Shown: positions 13,124-23,337 of the stretch, one piece after another
Layout: each line of letters begins with the position of its first letter
How positions within the stretch are numbered: the stretch's first letter is position 1
Assembly (NCBI GenBank): GCA_007026445.1
Contig: VDMD01000007.1
Location: 930,001-994,000 of the forward strand
Direction: 5' to 3'
DNA length: 64,000 nucleotides
From: Schizophyllum amplum
Taxonomy: Eukaryota; Basidiomycota; Agaricomycetes; Agaricales; Schizophyllaceae
Made by a program: the position numbers and the translations under genes
The notes under the pieces: model-generated
What the model was told of the DNA's origin: nothing
What the model saw: the letters and a program-made list of their open reading frames with translations, nothing else
Database searches by the model: none

Positions 13124-14093
13124 TTACGCCGCTCCTTTCACCTTCACCTCCTCCTTCGTCCTCCGCCCACCAAAGATCCCAGTGCCCACCCTCACGATAT
13201 CGCTCCCGGCCTTGAGCGCCTCCTCGAAGTCGGCGGACATGCCCATGCTGACAAGCAGTCGACCGTCCTGACCGAAGGTGTCTGTCGTATCCGGGTATTT
13301 TGCTCGCAGCTTCTCCTGCAGCGCTTCCCTCGTCCTGAGCAACGTCTCGAAGTCGCGGTTGCCCTCCTGCGCGTGTATGGACTGCTCGATGGAGCCGATC
13401 GTCATGAGGCCTTGGAGGCGCAAGAAGGGACAGTGGTCGACGATGTGGGTGGCGAGATCGAGGAGGGGGTGGGGATCGGCGGTGGGTTCGGAGGAGAGGG
13501 GTGATAATCCAGACTTGTTGTCCTCGCCCGAGGTGTTAACCTTGAGAAGATTCATGTGTCAGAGCGAGCCGTACTTTCATTGACATGTACGCACCTGGAT
13601 GAGCACGTTGAGCTTCCGGTGCGCGTCTGGCCCTTCTGCAAGTGCCTTGTTCAACAGATTCGCGGCTTTCGTCGATGTAAGGGTTTGAATCGTATGTAGG
13701 TTCGGTATGGCTGAACGAATGGTGAGATGACGAGCTTCAAAATCATATGCGCACGTACAGACCAGGGTCTTCGCCTTATTGGACTGTAAGGTACCGATGA
13801 AATGCCATCTGATCTCTGCAGGAAGCTGAGGACGCGTGAGGGAGCGCTCGATCGTCGGAGGGAGCACGAACCTGCTTTGCCTTGTCCACGAGCTCCTGCA
13901 CATAATTTTCACCGAAGTCTCTCTGCCCGGCACCCTCGTAGCAGATCAACACGTCGGACGCAGGTTTGTATTTCGATACAGCGACCAGGATCGGAGAACT
14001 GGTGGCGCCAGCTGACTTGACTCGATCGCGTATGTCCTGGAGACATTCGAGGACCTCCTCCTTCCGCTCAGAATCAATGGTAACGTCGGCCAT
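13124..14093 (-). CDS. Pyridoxal phosphate homeostasis protein (PLPBP / YggS / YBL036C family)
   Basis: Four exons, 14093-13872, 13825-13759, 13710-13595 and 13540-13124, sum to exactly 274 codons (273 residues), the usual size of this family. The fold is the alanine-racemase N-terminal type barrel that binds PLP without known catalysis and buffers free PLP in the cytosol or mitochondria. Visible signatures are ILVAVSKYKP with the PLP-binding lysine at about residue 41, FGENYVQEL, WHFIGTLQSNKAK, IQTLTS, NVLIQVNTSGEDNKSG, LQGLMTIG, LSVSMGMSADFEEA in the variant form LLVSMGMSADFEEA, and VRVGTGIFGGR. An in-frame ATG 40 codons upstream (14213) would add a basic, Ser/Thr/Arg-rich leader that could act as a mitochondrial presequence; both starts are possible. 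It is divergent from the UPF0014 gene. Confidence 0.95.
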
Positions 14094-14564
14094 CCTGGTT
14101 GTGTGTGATCGGACAAAGGTGGTTCGGGATTGGAAGGGGGTGATGTACTGTCGTGAGCGAGCAGTTCTGGTGATGTAATGAGGCTTGACGATGAATTGTC
14201 TGATTCGAAGCATGAAAGGAGGTTCGACCTCCTAGTTGTATCCTTGAATGCTATTTCGGAGTCCCTGAGCTGGAATAAATGCGATCTGCTGCTGTATCAG
14301 GCCAGATGTGGGCGCAAGAGACAAGGAACGATTCTCTAAACAAGTGCACACAACGCCATTGTACTTTTCACGGATCCTTCGGACCGACAACCGGCAACAT
14401 TACGGCTTGCCATCAGACGTCATCACTGGCAATGGGCATGTTCATGTTCACTCTGCGTCGCCGGTCGCAACGCAAGTTGCCTGCTCAAGTATTGGAGAAA
14501 GGCTGCTCCTCTCCTGAAATCAGTTCCTTTTCAATATCCTGATCTCTGAGGATCTGCCGCCGTT
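14094..14564. promoter_or_regulatory. Divergent intergenic promoter region (PLPBP / UPF0014)
   Basis: The starts of the two divergent genes are 471 bases apart, so both promoters must lie here unless 5' UTR introns exist. No TATA box was picked out with confidence. Part may encode an alternative N-terminus of the PLP-homeostasis protein (14094-14213). Confidence 0.4.
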
Positions 14565-16027
14565 ATGGATGGCGCCCCATCAGACCCGGATGAACAGGAG
14601 CTCACCTACCTCAATGTCTCCACCGCGTTCACCTTTATCATTCTGGATGCCGTTGTATCTGCCTACTACAACCTAGACATCGGCGGAAAACTCGTCTGGG
14701 CAGCATGTCGATGCGTCGTGCAATTATCGTGAGTTCGGAATATGCCTTCACCTTCGAATCCCATCTACAGCGCGTCCCTTCGTATGCTCACTGCAAATAC
14801 TTGCAGATTACTGAGTCTCGTTTTACGGCCTGTATTCGAGCTGCAAAACCCTCTATTTGTGTTTGGACTCGTATGTGCGTTACCAATTCTTCTAGTCGAG
14901 CACTGGCTCTCAGACTGTCAAACTCTGAATCCTAGTGATCCTGAATTGTCTTGGGACAATCGAAGTAGGTCAGTATTCTGCATCCGCCATACCGACAGAC
15001 AGCAGCTAACCTGTCTTCTTTTAATGCAGTGGTTAATAAGAGCAAGAAGCGCTTCCAGCACATGCTGCCCGTCGTTCTTGCAGCCCTTCTGGGCTCGACG
15101 GTTCCCGTGTCTATCATTGGGGTGCGCTTTGCGTTGGGTATCATTCCCTTCTGGACGCCGCCGCATTATGGTAGGGTTACATTGATGTGGTCAAGGCGTA
15201 TCGGATGCTAAAATCAACGGTGCAGTCCCCATCGCCGGCATGCTCATCGGCAACGCGATCTCCGGCGTCGTCGTCTCAACGTCGTATGTGCTGAAGGAGC
15301 TGCAGTGAGCATTCTTTACCTCCTCGCTGTAGTCCGCTGAGACGCGGATGGTTCATTCACTCACGCGAATGACCCAGAGACAACCGCGACAAAGTCGAAA
15401 CATACCTCGCCTTTGGTGCTTCCCGCATGGAGGCGTGTCGCCCCATCGTTCTCGAGGGCCTCCGACTGGCACTGACGCCCACTATCAACCAAATGAGGTA
15501 CGCGTTCCCCATCGCCGCGTCCTCGCCTCCCCCACCCTGTCCCATCCTCACCCCCTTTCTCCCCTCCACCTCCCATCGCCCTCCTCCCCCTCGATCAACA
15601 CACTTACCCATTCACTAAAACTGTCCACTCAGCCATTCATCCGCTAACACCCGTCCTCAGCGTCATCGGCCTCATCTCCATCCCCGGCATGATGACCGGT
15701 GCCCTCCTCGGCGGCTCCTCCGTCTCCCGCGCCTCCAAGCTGCAGATGATCATCATGTTCCTCATCTCCGGCAGCGCCGCCCTCAGCGCGCTCATCGCCA
15801 CCGTCGCCTGCGTCGCGATCGTCGTCGACGGGCAGGGCAGGGTGAGGGGGGAGAGAATCATGGGTGGATCGGCGACAGAGTTTCTGGGGCTGCCCGCAGG
15901 GATGGGTATGTCTATGCCTGCCACGCATTTGAGGCAGAGGCTGAAGCGGGGGCTCGTCGCGTTGGTTGGGTTCTGTGGACGGGGCGTGCGGGATGATGAT
16001 AGGGGGAGCTATGCCTTGCTGGGTTGA
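14565..16027 (+). CDS. UPF0014 family membrane protein (FetB / ALS3-like permease)
   Basis: Six exons, 14565-14728, 14807-14964, 15030-15170, 15226-15304, 15378-15497 and 15661-16027, sum to 343 codons (342 residues). Several hydrophobic segments are evident, among them FTFIILDAVVSAYY, NPLFVFGLVCALPILLVE, MLPVVLAALLGSTVPVSIIG and MIIMFLISGSAALSALIAT. The family core is clear: LAFGASRMEACRPI followed by LTPTINQMSVIGLISIPGMM. Bacterial FetB and plant ALS3/STAR2 in this family are permease parts of ABC systems linked to iron or aluminium tolerance; no ATP-binding partner is adjacent here, as is normal in eukaryotes. The last intron, 15498-15660, is 163 nt and very C/T-rich, three times the local norm. 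The hydrophilic tail after the last helix is not conserved in any way I recognise. Confidence 0.9.
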
Positions 16028-16435
16028 AGGCGAGAGTCAGGATGAACAACATACTCGCGACGGACAGCATACCGGACCTTCGAGTTGTACCACGGATTGC
16101 ATGTGATGGAACACACAACCAAGCGTATTTGCACCGAAATGCAAGGGTGCTGCCGAGTGGAAGATGAAGCATGCAAAAGATTGCTACTGTACAGCGTAAG
16201 TAGTGGTACAGCGAGATGTAGGAGTATACAAGGATGCAGAAGTCCGTTATAGTCCAAAACCAAGGAGTCCTTAGACGGGTTAACGTCTCTAAAGGGCCTA
16301 CGTGCCGCGTAAGGCAACACGAACAGCGAGAGAAGATGAAATAAGAGTCCGATCGCGTGAAGGGTCCGTAAGGTTCATGTCGACGGCAATGCCGCGCAAT
16401 TCATGGGGTTTGTGAGCGGAAGGGCAGCAAGCATC
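16028..16435. other. Convergent 3' intergenic region
   Basis: This stretch separates the 3' ends of the UPF0014 gene and the secreted-protein gene, and should hold both 3' UTRs. No other feature was seen. Confidence 0.5.
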
Positions 16436-17053
16436 TCACGCATCGTACTCGATGGTGAAAGCATCGCCCCAGTTGCCCGAGTCGCCGAAGACTGCCGGGC
16501 GGGTGAGCTTTCTGTCTATCGCAAAACATAAGAGAAGCAGCTCACGCAGGATGCGATAGTTATCGCCAGACACGACCCAGGGTACCGTTATCTCGTACGT
16601 CCCGAGCAGGATGTCGAAGTTGTCCGCGAGGATGACTAGCGCAGGAGGTCAGTTAGGTTGGGCCATGAGGCGCCCGGGTCATGGGGCGCTCCAGAAGAGC
16701 AGAAGTAAACGTACTGGGTGTGATGCGGTCGTCCTTGACGAGCCTGATGGTCCCGATACGGTTCGTGATTTGCTCAGGCGGGTCCGAAACGTCCCTGTTC
16801 GATGCGAATGAGCATGAGGAGCGATGTGCAGCGGTTTGTTTGCTTCCTTACCAGGTGACGTTGTGCACCTGCGAGGATCGTCAGCGCATGGATCGGCGGG
16901 AGGAGGGTGGGCACACACCTCGAAGGGCTTCCAGACCGTCCCGTTGGAGGGGAAGGTAACGGGCGGGGCGTAGACATCGCGCTGCTCGAGGATGGGGACG
17001 GCGAGCGCGAGCAGAGGGGCAACGAGGAGGGTGGTGATCGTGGAGAACTTCAT
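16436..17053 (-). CDS. Small secreted protein, Kre9/Knh1 N-terminal Ig-like type
   Basis: Five exons, 17053-16919, 16868-16852 (17 nt), 16794-16715, 16635-16546 and 16491-16436, sum to 126 codons (125 residues). The N-terminus is a signal peptide (MKFSTITTLLVAPLLALAVP) with a possible Kex2-type basic site just after it (LEQRD). The mature part fits the Ser/Thr-rich GPI-type family domain: VTWDVSDPPEQITN, IRLVKDD, LADNFDILLGTYEITVPWV and LLFGDSGNWGDAFTI. There is no GPI-anchor tail or Ser/Thr-rich extension, so the product should be secreted and free. Yeast Kre9/Knh1 act in beta-1,6-glucan assembly, but the many short basidiomycete relatives have no proven role. Confidence 0.85.
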
Positions 17054-17153
17054 AACTGTGGTCGTGACTTGTTTTCGTAAGATTCGAGTCTTTTGTGAGA
17101 TACGGGGAGAACGTAGGAAGAAAATCCTGGGGGAGAAAAAGACGTGCAGATCC

Positions 17154-17160
17154 TTTTATA
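17154..17160 (-). promoter_or_regulatory. TATA box of the secreted-protein gene
   Basis: TATAAAA reads on the minus strand about 100 bases upstream of the start codon at 17053, a normal spacing for a highly expressed fungal gene. Confidence 0.55.
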
Positions 17161-17815
17161 CCTCCTAAGACATGGAAAGATCCAGACAAAGCCCTATGAC
17201 GCGGGTGCAGTGCCGCGCTATGTTAGGCGCTCGGCCCGAAGACCGGATTCAATTAGCGCCCGGCCTTCGCCGCGTCCGACTCTCGGCCTTTATGACCGCA
17301 ACCTTCATGGTCAGCAGCACTGCTGCGACCTCCGCGATTCGAGGAGCCTACTCTGGACTTGCTACCCGCTGACCAAAGAACTTCACGGCGAACAACGCGC
17401 ACGGTCAGATCTTCAAGCTTGGCGTAATCGAGGCTTGAGGCCCAGTGAGGAGTCCGATACTGAGGACAACCGCTGTCTACCGCATGCAATGTGAATCTAT
17501 GGCGACCTATGTGATTCATTTCTGAACTAGAGGAAGCGCCGGCTGCGCACGGCATAGACCTTGCTTGCCCTCACAGCCACAGTACTGTAGGTCTTCATGG
17601 TCACCTTAGCGCCCCCTATACTCCCTTCTGTCAAGCAGCCAGTCATCCCCAAATGACGTGATATTCAAGAAGCCTTTGCCCTCATGATTCATTTCAAAAC
17701 CCAAGACCTCCAGTGCATCTGTGCACCCTTCGCCGGGTGAGGTGGGATCACACAACAGTCCATAAGAGATGATACAAGTTGGCACGTAAGTGTCTGTAAT
17801 CATACTCTACAGATG

Positions 17816-18900
17816 TCAGTGTAAGGCGGAATTCAATGCTTCAAGTCTCCTGCACCATATTCCCCAGGTCCTCCCCAGGTCCTCCCTCAGCCGCGTCACG
17901 CGTGTTACACAACAGAACACTGGCCACGGGTCACGCATTTGCATGAATGTCCGCCCATTCAAGCGCTCCTTGGTCAGCACAATGCGCACCAGCAGACACA
18001 CAAACGTTAACATGCGCTGGGCAATCGCCGTGCATGCCATAACGCCTGTCGCTCCTAACAAGCCCGTCGTGCGTATATCTACAGGGCAGAGTCAGTGAGC
18101 GCCTTAGCCGTGGGGCCGTTGTTAGCAGCGCATGCGCAGTGCTCTCCCGAGACGCGTTTGCGACAGCCGTGCGGGAGCTGCAGCGTACCATTATAGTCCC
18201 ATTCGCGCTTGAACAGCACAATTTTGAGCTCCGGCTTTCTGGCGGCAGTGCTATTCACCCACGAATCTGAGAAACACGGCAAGGGTGCTCCGAGAGAGGT
18301 GAAGGCCATAGGGATGGAGGGAGAGTCGGGTGAAGGGAACGGGGGAGGAGCAAAGGGACAGACGAACAAGACAGCAAGGGGGAGCTAGGGCGAGCGGGAA
18401 CCCGACGGGCGTCCCGTCATCAGTGTACGTGCAACAATGGGGCGCGGGCCGGCAAGGACGTAGGGGTGTATCGTACAGCGGCTGAGAGCGTCGGTGCCAT
18501 TATGTGTGAAGAGGAAGAGCCGGTGAGAGGGGAGGCTGAGGAGGGGAGATGCGTGCTACAGCATCTGCAAAGAAGGAGGGGACGTGCAAAGATATTATGG
18601 AAAAGTAGTTACTTACATCTATGGGTTGCGATTGACGTCCACTGTGAACGAAAATGACGCGGTGGATATGCCTTTGTAGTGGCTGAGCGGCACGCGCGGC
18701 TCCATCCGAGGGCTTCGTCCATGCGTTGCATCTCCTTTACCTCGACAGTTTTCTAAACCTGATACGGATGCGACACCCTCGTTACCATGGTTTGCGCCTG
18801 CTTCCACCGCAACTGCACCAGCGCTGCCAGCATATTACCGTCGTCTGAGTCTCGCCGCCCTAGGAGCTATCGCGCTAGCTTCGCACTCAGTTTCAACGTC
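17816..18900 (-). CDS. Possible multi-exon membrane protein, unrecognised (uncertain boundaries)
   Basis: No long ORF exists, but short pieces look like spliced exons on the minus strand. One carries AFTSLGAPLPCFSDSWVN and KIVLFKREWDYN (18079-18369). If a GTACGC donor just after WDYN joins the TAG acceptor near 18079, the frame runs on into a hydrophobic segment (GLLGATGVMACTAIAQRM, FVCLLVRIVL) and a basic tail to a stop at 17816. Further upstream a GTAAGT...TTTGCAG pair (about 18630-18570) suggests another intron. I do not recognise the product. Boundaries, exon number and even the reality of the gene are uncertain; the neighbouring frame GCRKRVSGEHCACAANNG would be intron in this reading. 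Confidence 0.25.
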
Positions 18901-20911
18901 GAGTCATGCGTATAGCGTGCGCTCCGAGTGCCTGCTAGGGAGCGACTGCGTACGGGGTCTGCTGAGCATAGGGTTTGTTGGGGGTGATGGAATCGCTGAA
19001 GAAGTTTCCAGACGGGGGAGGGATGGGAAGGACGCGCGCTGCGCGGACTTGACAGTCCTCCATCCTGTGGCGTATTCAGCGCTGACCAACCTCAAAGCAC
19101 CGGACGCGTCTTGGAGGCGCGAGACGAAGCGGAGAGGGAGGAGAGTCCATGGCACTACGGGTGACGTGAGTAGAGGCGGAAGCGTAAGTACGAGGGCGTG
19201 AGGGTGGCAAGCAGGTGGCAAGTACAAGACGCCGGGTGGGGACGGTGCAGATGACGAGGGATGGGAAGGACACCGCGCACTGCGCGACATTCTCCCGTCC
19301 TGTGGCACATCCAGCACGAGAATCCAAGTCAATATATATCATGTCATTCAACGCGGGCTTCAGAAGCAGACAGGGCGGCAGCAGGACAGAGCAGATCGCA
19401 GAGCAGTCGAACAAATAGCGAAAGAACAGGTGCGTCGTGGGACTCGAACGGCAGCCCATCCGCACTGGATGTATGACTCATTGTTTGGCCTTGTGGACGA
19501 AAAAAGACAGATAATTATGGGGGAGGAGAGACCTTGCAAGCAAGGTAACGGATTTCGATTGTCGAATTCGCTTGGGATTCGCCGTTCGTTCGTTCGATCA
19601 CTGATGTCAATGTCGTCTCGTCGGATCCGATCGTCAAGCCGTCCTTTCGTTCGTTCTTGTTGGTTCTTGGTCTGCCTCGATCTGCTTTGCCTTCTCGTCG
19701 ACTGCTGCATTTGCCCGGCCTGGCCCGTGCGTCATGCCACCACCCCGATCGCGACGCCATTTAAGACGACGCGACCCTCTCCGCCTCCTGCTTGCCTCTT
19801 GCCTCTTCCCGCCATGTACGTTGTCGCCGTCGCCGTCGCTATCGCCTCGCCTGTACCCTCTTGCTCCGCTACGCTTCCGGCGTCAACTCTGCAGCATACA
19901 TGAAGGTCGAGAGCAGGCGACTGACGATGCAGGTTCATATGCGCGCGCGACGCTCGATCGCCAAGAAGCATCATTGCGAGACGACAGTCCGGGAAACCGC
20001 GCATGGACCGTAGGAGCGGTCTGAGAACTATGAGGTGCGTGTGCTACGTCGGCACTTGGTCACCAATGCTGACAATGAACTAGAGTTTGCCAAAGCTCTT
20101 AGGAGTCCGATAGGAGCGCATATACCCAGGTCGTGGGCGATCGCCCTTGAGCGGAAGTCCTCTCCCCAGCCAGGTGCTTGCGAGCAGCCGTCGCCAACCA
20201 GCGACGGAAGGTGTGTACTTCAACGTTCTTCATCGTAGTGAGGATGCTCATGCGCTTCCCTCTGCAGCGATATGACTTAGCGGCGGGGCGAGGGCTTCGA
20301 GCTCCAGGATGCCAGTCGCACGATGACGCAATGAACTACAGGCATGCGCGAGAACGCGGGGAGCAAGCAGGAGGAGGGCCCGGGGATAGCTACGAGTAGA
20401 CTGGCCTTGCTTCGAGTACATGCACATAGTTCTGGATAGTCGTAGCAGTAGCCCATGCAATTACATGCTATTGCATCCAATCCAAGTGCGAGCAGTTGGT
20501 TTCAGTAAATTCTGCAATGTTTTTCTGATGTCCAGTCAACTACAGACTATTACTACCAATCCGTGCTCGCGGGATAGGTATGGATAGCGTGGGATTGCCT
20601 CAGGTAGCCGAACTCCTCACTGGGCTTGAGGGCTCGACGCCCGCACAGCGCGACGTGCATCGCGTGTTCCAGATCCAGGTCTCCCAGTACTGAATACACG
20701 GAGAAGGTTTCTCAATGATTCTCAGCTTCCTGTGTTTGACATTGACATGCAGTCTCGACGTCGGCCTCACTATGCGATGCATGTCTATGCGCTCGGGGTT
20801 CGTAGTCCGTCGAGTGTCAGCCCGTATATAAGGAAGCCGTTCAGCAGGTATCAGCATCTCTACCCTACACTCTACCTACATTATCCCTACATCCGCACCA
20901 CATCCTCCAAC
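18901..20911. other. Gene-poor intergenic region
   Basis: About 2 kb with no gene I can support. Two diverged direct repeats (19019-19085 and 19256-19320), each containing GATGGGAAGGAC and CCTGTGGC, suggest an old local duplication. The last 100 bases hold the promoter of the next gene. Confidence 0.4.
20825..20832 (+). promoter_or_regulatory. TATA box of secreted-protein gene 2
   Basis: TATATAAG lies 87 bases upstream of the ATG at 20912, and the leader after it is rich in C and T, as in strongly expressed fungal genes. Confidence 0.6.
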
Positions 20912-21443
20912 ATGAAGGCTACCATCATCCTTGCATCCCTCCTCGCTCTCGTCGGCGCTGCCTCCATCCCCGAGAAGCGCCAGGAGTACCCCGACTGTGA
21001 ACCTAGTACGTCTTTCCAATCCAACGCGCGTCATGCACACTCACCTCCAACCCGTAGCCACCGGCGCCTTCTACTTCCCCGACACCGTCACCGTCGGCGA
21101 GCCCTTCTCTGTGCGCTTCTGCTCGAGCACGTACTTCAAGACCTCGTCGCAGAGCATCACGCTCGCCATCACCCGCACCGACGACTCGATCGACGGCGCC
21201 GTCATCCTGACAGAGGAGCTCAAAGGCAACAAGCGCTACGACTTTGAGGCGACCGTGCCCATGTCGCAGATCACCTTCCCCAACTCGACTTATCTGGCCG
21301 TGGTGGAGAAGATCAACGACTACTATGTGGTGCGTCTGATTATATGTATGAATGCCGACTGGAAGCTGATTTGCATTATCTCGCAGTCGTCGAGCTATGA
21401 TGTGACCACAGCTCCGGTGACGGTCGTGTACCCCAGCACATAG
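20912..21443 (+). CDS. Small secreted protein of unknown function
   Basis: Three exons, 20912-21005, 21058-21329 and 21387-21443, sum to 141 codons (140 residues). The signal peptide is MKATIILASLLALVGAA, followed by a dibasic site (PEKRQ) that could be cut by Kex2. The mature chain has a beta-rich pattern (GAFYFPDTVTVGEPFSVRFC, SITLAITRTDD, RYDFEATVPMSQITFPNST) like other short extracellular Ig-like proteins of Agaricomycetes. It has only two cysteines near the N-terminus and in the first strand. A TATA box at 20825 and a C/T-rich leader point to strong expression. The role is unknown; it is not closely similar to the secreted gene at 16436-17053 except in general architecture. Confidence 0.85.
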
Positions 21444-22082
21444 CCTTAGTCGGTGGCAGGTAGTGCACGGACTTTTATCCGTACCCATACATTCGGACAA
21501 CTTTTCCTTTGTTAATGTGCTATATGCACTGGTATTTATGGCTCAGCATGACGGTCAAGGCTGAGGGATGGACAGGAAAGGAGATGTGGAAAGCACAGTC
21601 GTGTCCTGCTTACATTCAGCCTGCCCCTTCGTCTATCATATATCATCTCCCAAAGACTGTTTATTCCCAGTCGCGCTTCTCAGCAAAGTATCATACTTCA
21701 GCAGATAAATGTTATGGAGCTGTTTCTTCTCAGCCAAGGATTGTCCGACGGAAACTACCAAAAACATCTGCATGTGCAGAAGTTGAACACGTCATGTGAT
21801 CGTGAGCATCTCCACGTCACACAGAAACCCATCACGAGGGAGTCCAAAAGGAAAAGGTGTGTGTGCTAAACAGTTAAATCCGGGCAATGTGCCAGGAGGT
21901 CCGATCCTCGGACCTCCAGCGACCGTCGCATCTTGGTCGCATCCTGTCGCGTCATGCCAGGGCGTTACGTTACGGTCACGTTATACGTAGTCACGCAATC
22001 ACTTTTACCCACGTCATCTCTCTCAACCATCAATCCGCGCTTCGAAGTTCAGGGCTTCAAGCTCGACCCCCACCTCCTTTCG
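21444..22082. other. Intergenic region
   Basis: This is the 3' flank of the secreted-protein gene and the upstream region of the APH-fold gene. The downstream frame is open back to 21933, so a longer N-terminus starting there is formally possible. No other feature was seen. Confidence 0.4.
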
Positions 22083-23000
22083 ATGTTGGGACTCAGTCTC
22101 GTGCGTTCGCTCCTGGGCACAATCATCAACCGTATACGTCGGCTCCTTGTCCCATATATGCTTCGCAGGGCCAGCAAACTTTATCCTCCGCTACTTTATG
22201 GGTCTCACGTTCGTCGCCTCACAGCCGGGTCGGTGCTGAAGACCGGGAAGACATACCAGGTTCGACCTGAGGCCGATGCTATGCGGTTTCTCAGTCGACA
22301 GGGGATTCCAATCCCTGTACCGCGTCTTATCGACTATTGGGAGGCTGATGAAAAGGCATACCTGATGATGGAGTATATCGAAGGAAGACCACTGCTGAAG
22401 GCCTGGAAAGACCTCTCCGCAGAGCAGCGCGACCTTGTCATGCGCACCCTCGCTTGCTACGTCGATGCGATGCGTGGTGTCCCACAACCTCCGGCGCCGG
22501 CTCTTGCGCCATCGGGCTGGATCGGCTCAGCGACGGGAGGCGCCTTCACAGATCTCAAGGTGACATGGTCTATGGTGGCACTGGGTCCTTTTCACAGCCA
22601 AGCGGCGTTCAACGACTGGCACTTCTCGTTATTCGCGGGATTGGGGCAGAGGCACAGGGACATCGTCGACCGCTTAAAGCAGATGAGGCGCGCGACGCGC
22701 GACGACCATCCTGTCGTCTTCACGCACGGCGACATAAACATGAAGAACGTGCTCGTACGCGTGCACGGCGAGGGGCCGATTGATGTGGAAATTGTGGCGC
22801 TGCTTGATTGGGAGCAGGCGGGATGGCGGCCCTTGTACTGGGAGGCAATGAAATGGATCTGGTTGTCGCGGAGAGGGGAGTTGATGGCAGCATGGAAGGA
22901 GTTTGCATGGAAGGAATTGTGCGTGGGATACGACGAGGATGTTCTGCGAGAGTTTCAGCTCATGGAGATGTCGGGGACTCCACCTGATGTTGACGAATGA
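22083..23000 (+). CDS. APH-family (aminoglycoside phosphotransferase-like) protein
   Basis: A single-exon gene of 305 residues, unusual among its intron-rich neighbours. The kinase-like fold of the APH/choline kinase superfamily is shown by KTYQVRPEADAMRFL, IPVPRLIDYW, LMMEYIEGRPL (hinge), the Brenner motif HGDINMKNVLV at about residues 215-225 and the metal-binding LLDWEQAGWRP at about 240-250. Asp217, Asn222 and Asp242 fit the catalytic base and metal ligands. Fungi carry many such paralogs whose substrates are unknown; aminoglycoside resistance should not be assumed. The ATG at 22083 (MLGLSLVRSL) is chosen because the sequence between the in-frame ATG at 21933 and this point looks non-coding. 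Confidence 0.9.
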   Translation: MLGLSLVRSLLGTIINRIRRLLVPYMLRRASKLYPPLLYGSHVRRLTAGSVLKTGKTYQVRPEADAMRFLSRQGIPIPVPRLIDYWEADEKAYLMMEYIEGRPLLKAWKDLSAEQRDLVMRTLACYVDAMRGVPQPPAPALAPSGWIGSATGGAFTDLKVTWSMVALGPFHSQAAFNDWHFSLFAGLGQRHRDIVDRLKQMRRATRDDHPVVFTHGDINMKNVLVRVHGEGPIDVEIVALLDWEQAGWRPLYWEAMKWIWLSRRGELMAAWKEFAWKELCVGYDEDVLREFQLMEMSGTPPDVDE

Positions 23001-23337
23001 ACTGCCTAACTCATGCATCACCATATAGGCTTGTCTTCGCATGAAGCCCCCTTTTATGTAGATCCCTGACGTCAACCTGTATGGGATGTCTGGCCAAGCA
23101 GCGTCTGCGTTGCACTTGGTCGAAGTTCAACAAGTAACGTGACCGTGCGCACATCCGCGTGGACTCGAGGCGGAGACGCGAAATCTGATCAATGCCGCAC
23201 GTTCTCCAACACTTCTTCTTCTCAAATCTGTGACGACAAAGACTTGGACAAAGTCCCCCCTTCCGAGAAATCATCCCTTTATATCCAAGCAACAAGGAAA
23301 ACTCATTTATACGCGAGACTCATAGAGGGCATCCGCG
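23001..23337. other. Short intergenic region, importin promoter
   Basis: These 337 bases separate two co-directional genes and should hold the 3' end of the APH gene and the promoter of the importin gene. A TTTATATCC stretch at about 23278 may serve as a weak TATA element. Confidence 0.35.

Noticed and set aside
19425..19505. tRNA-like B-box (GTTCGAGTCCC) on the minus strand
   Set aside because: The flanking bases cannot form a T stem or an acceptor stem, and no A-box lies at the right distance.
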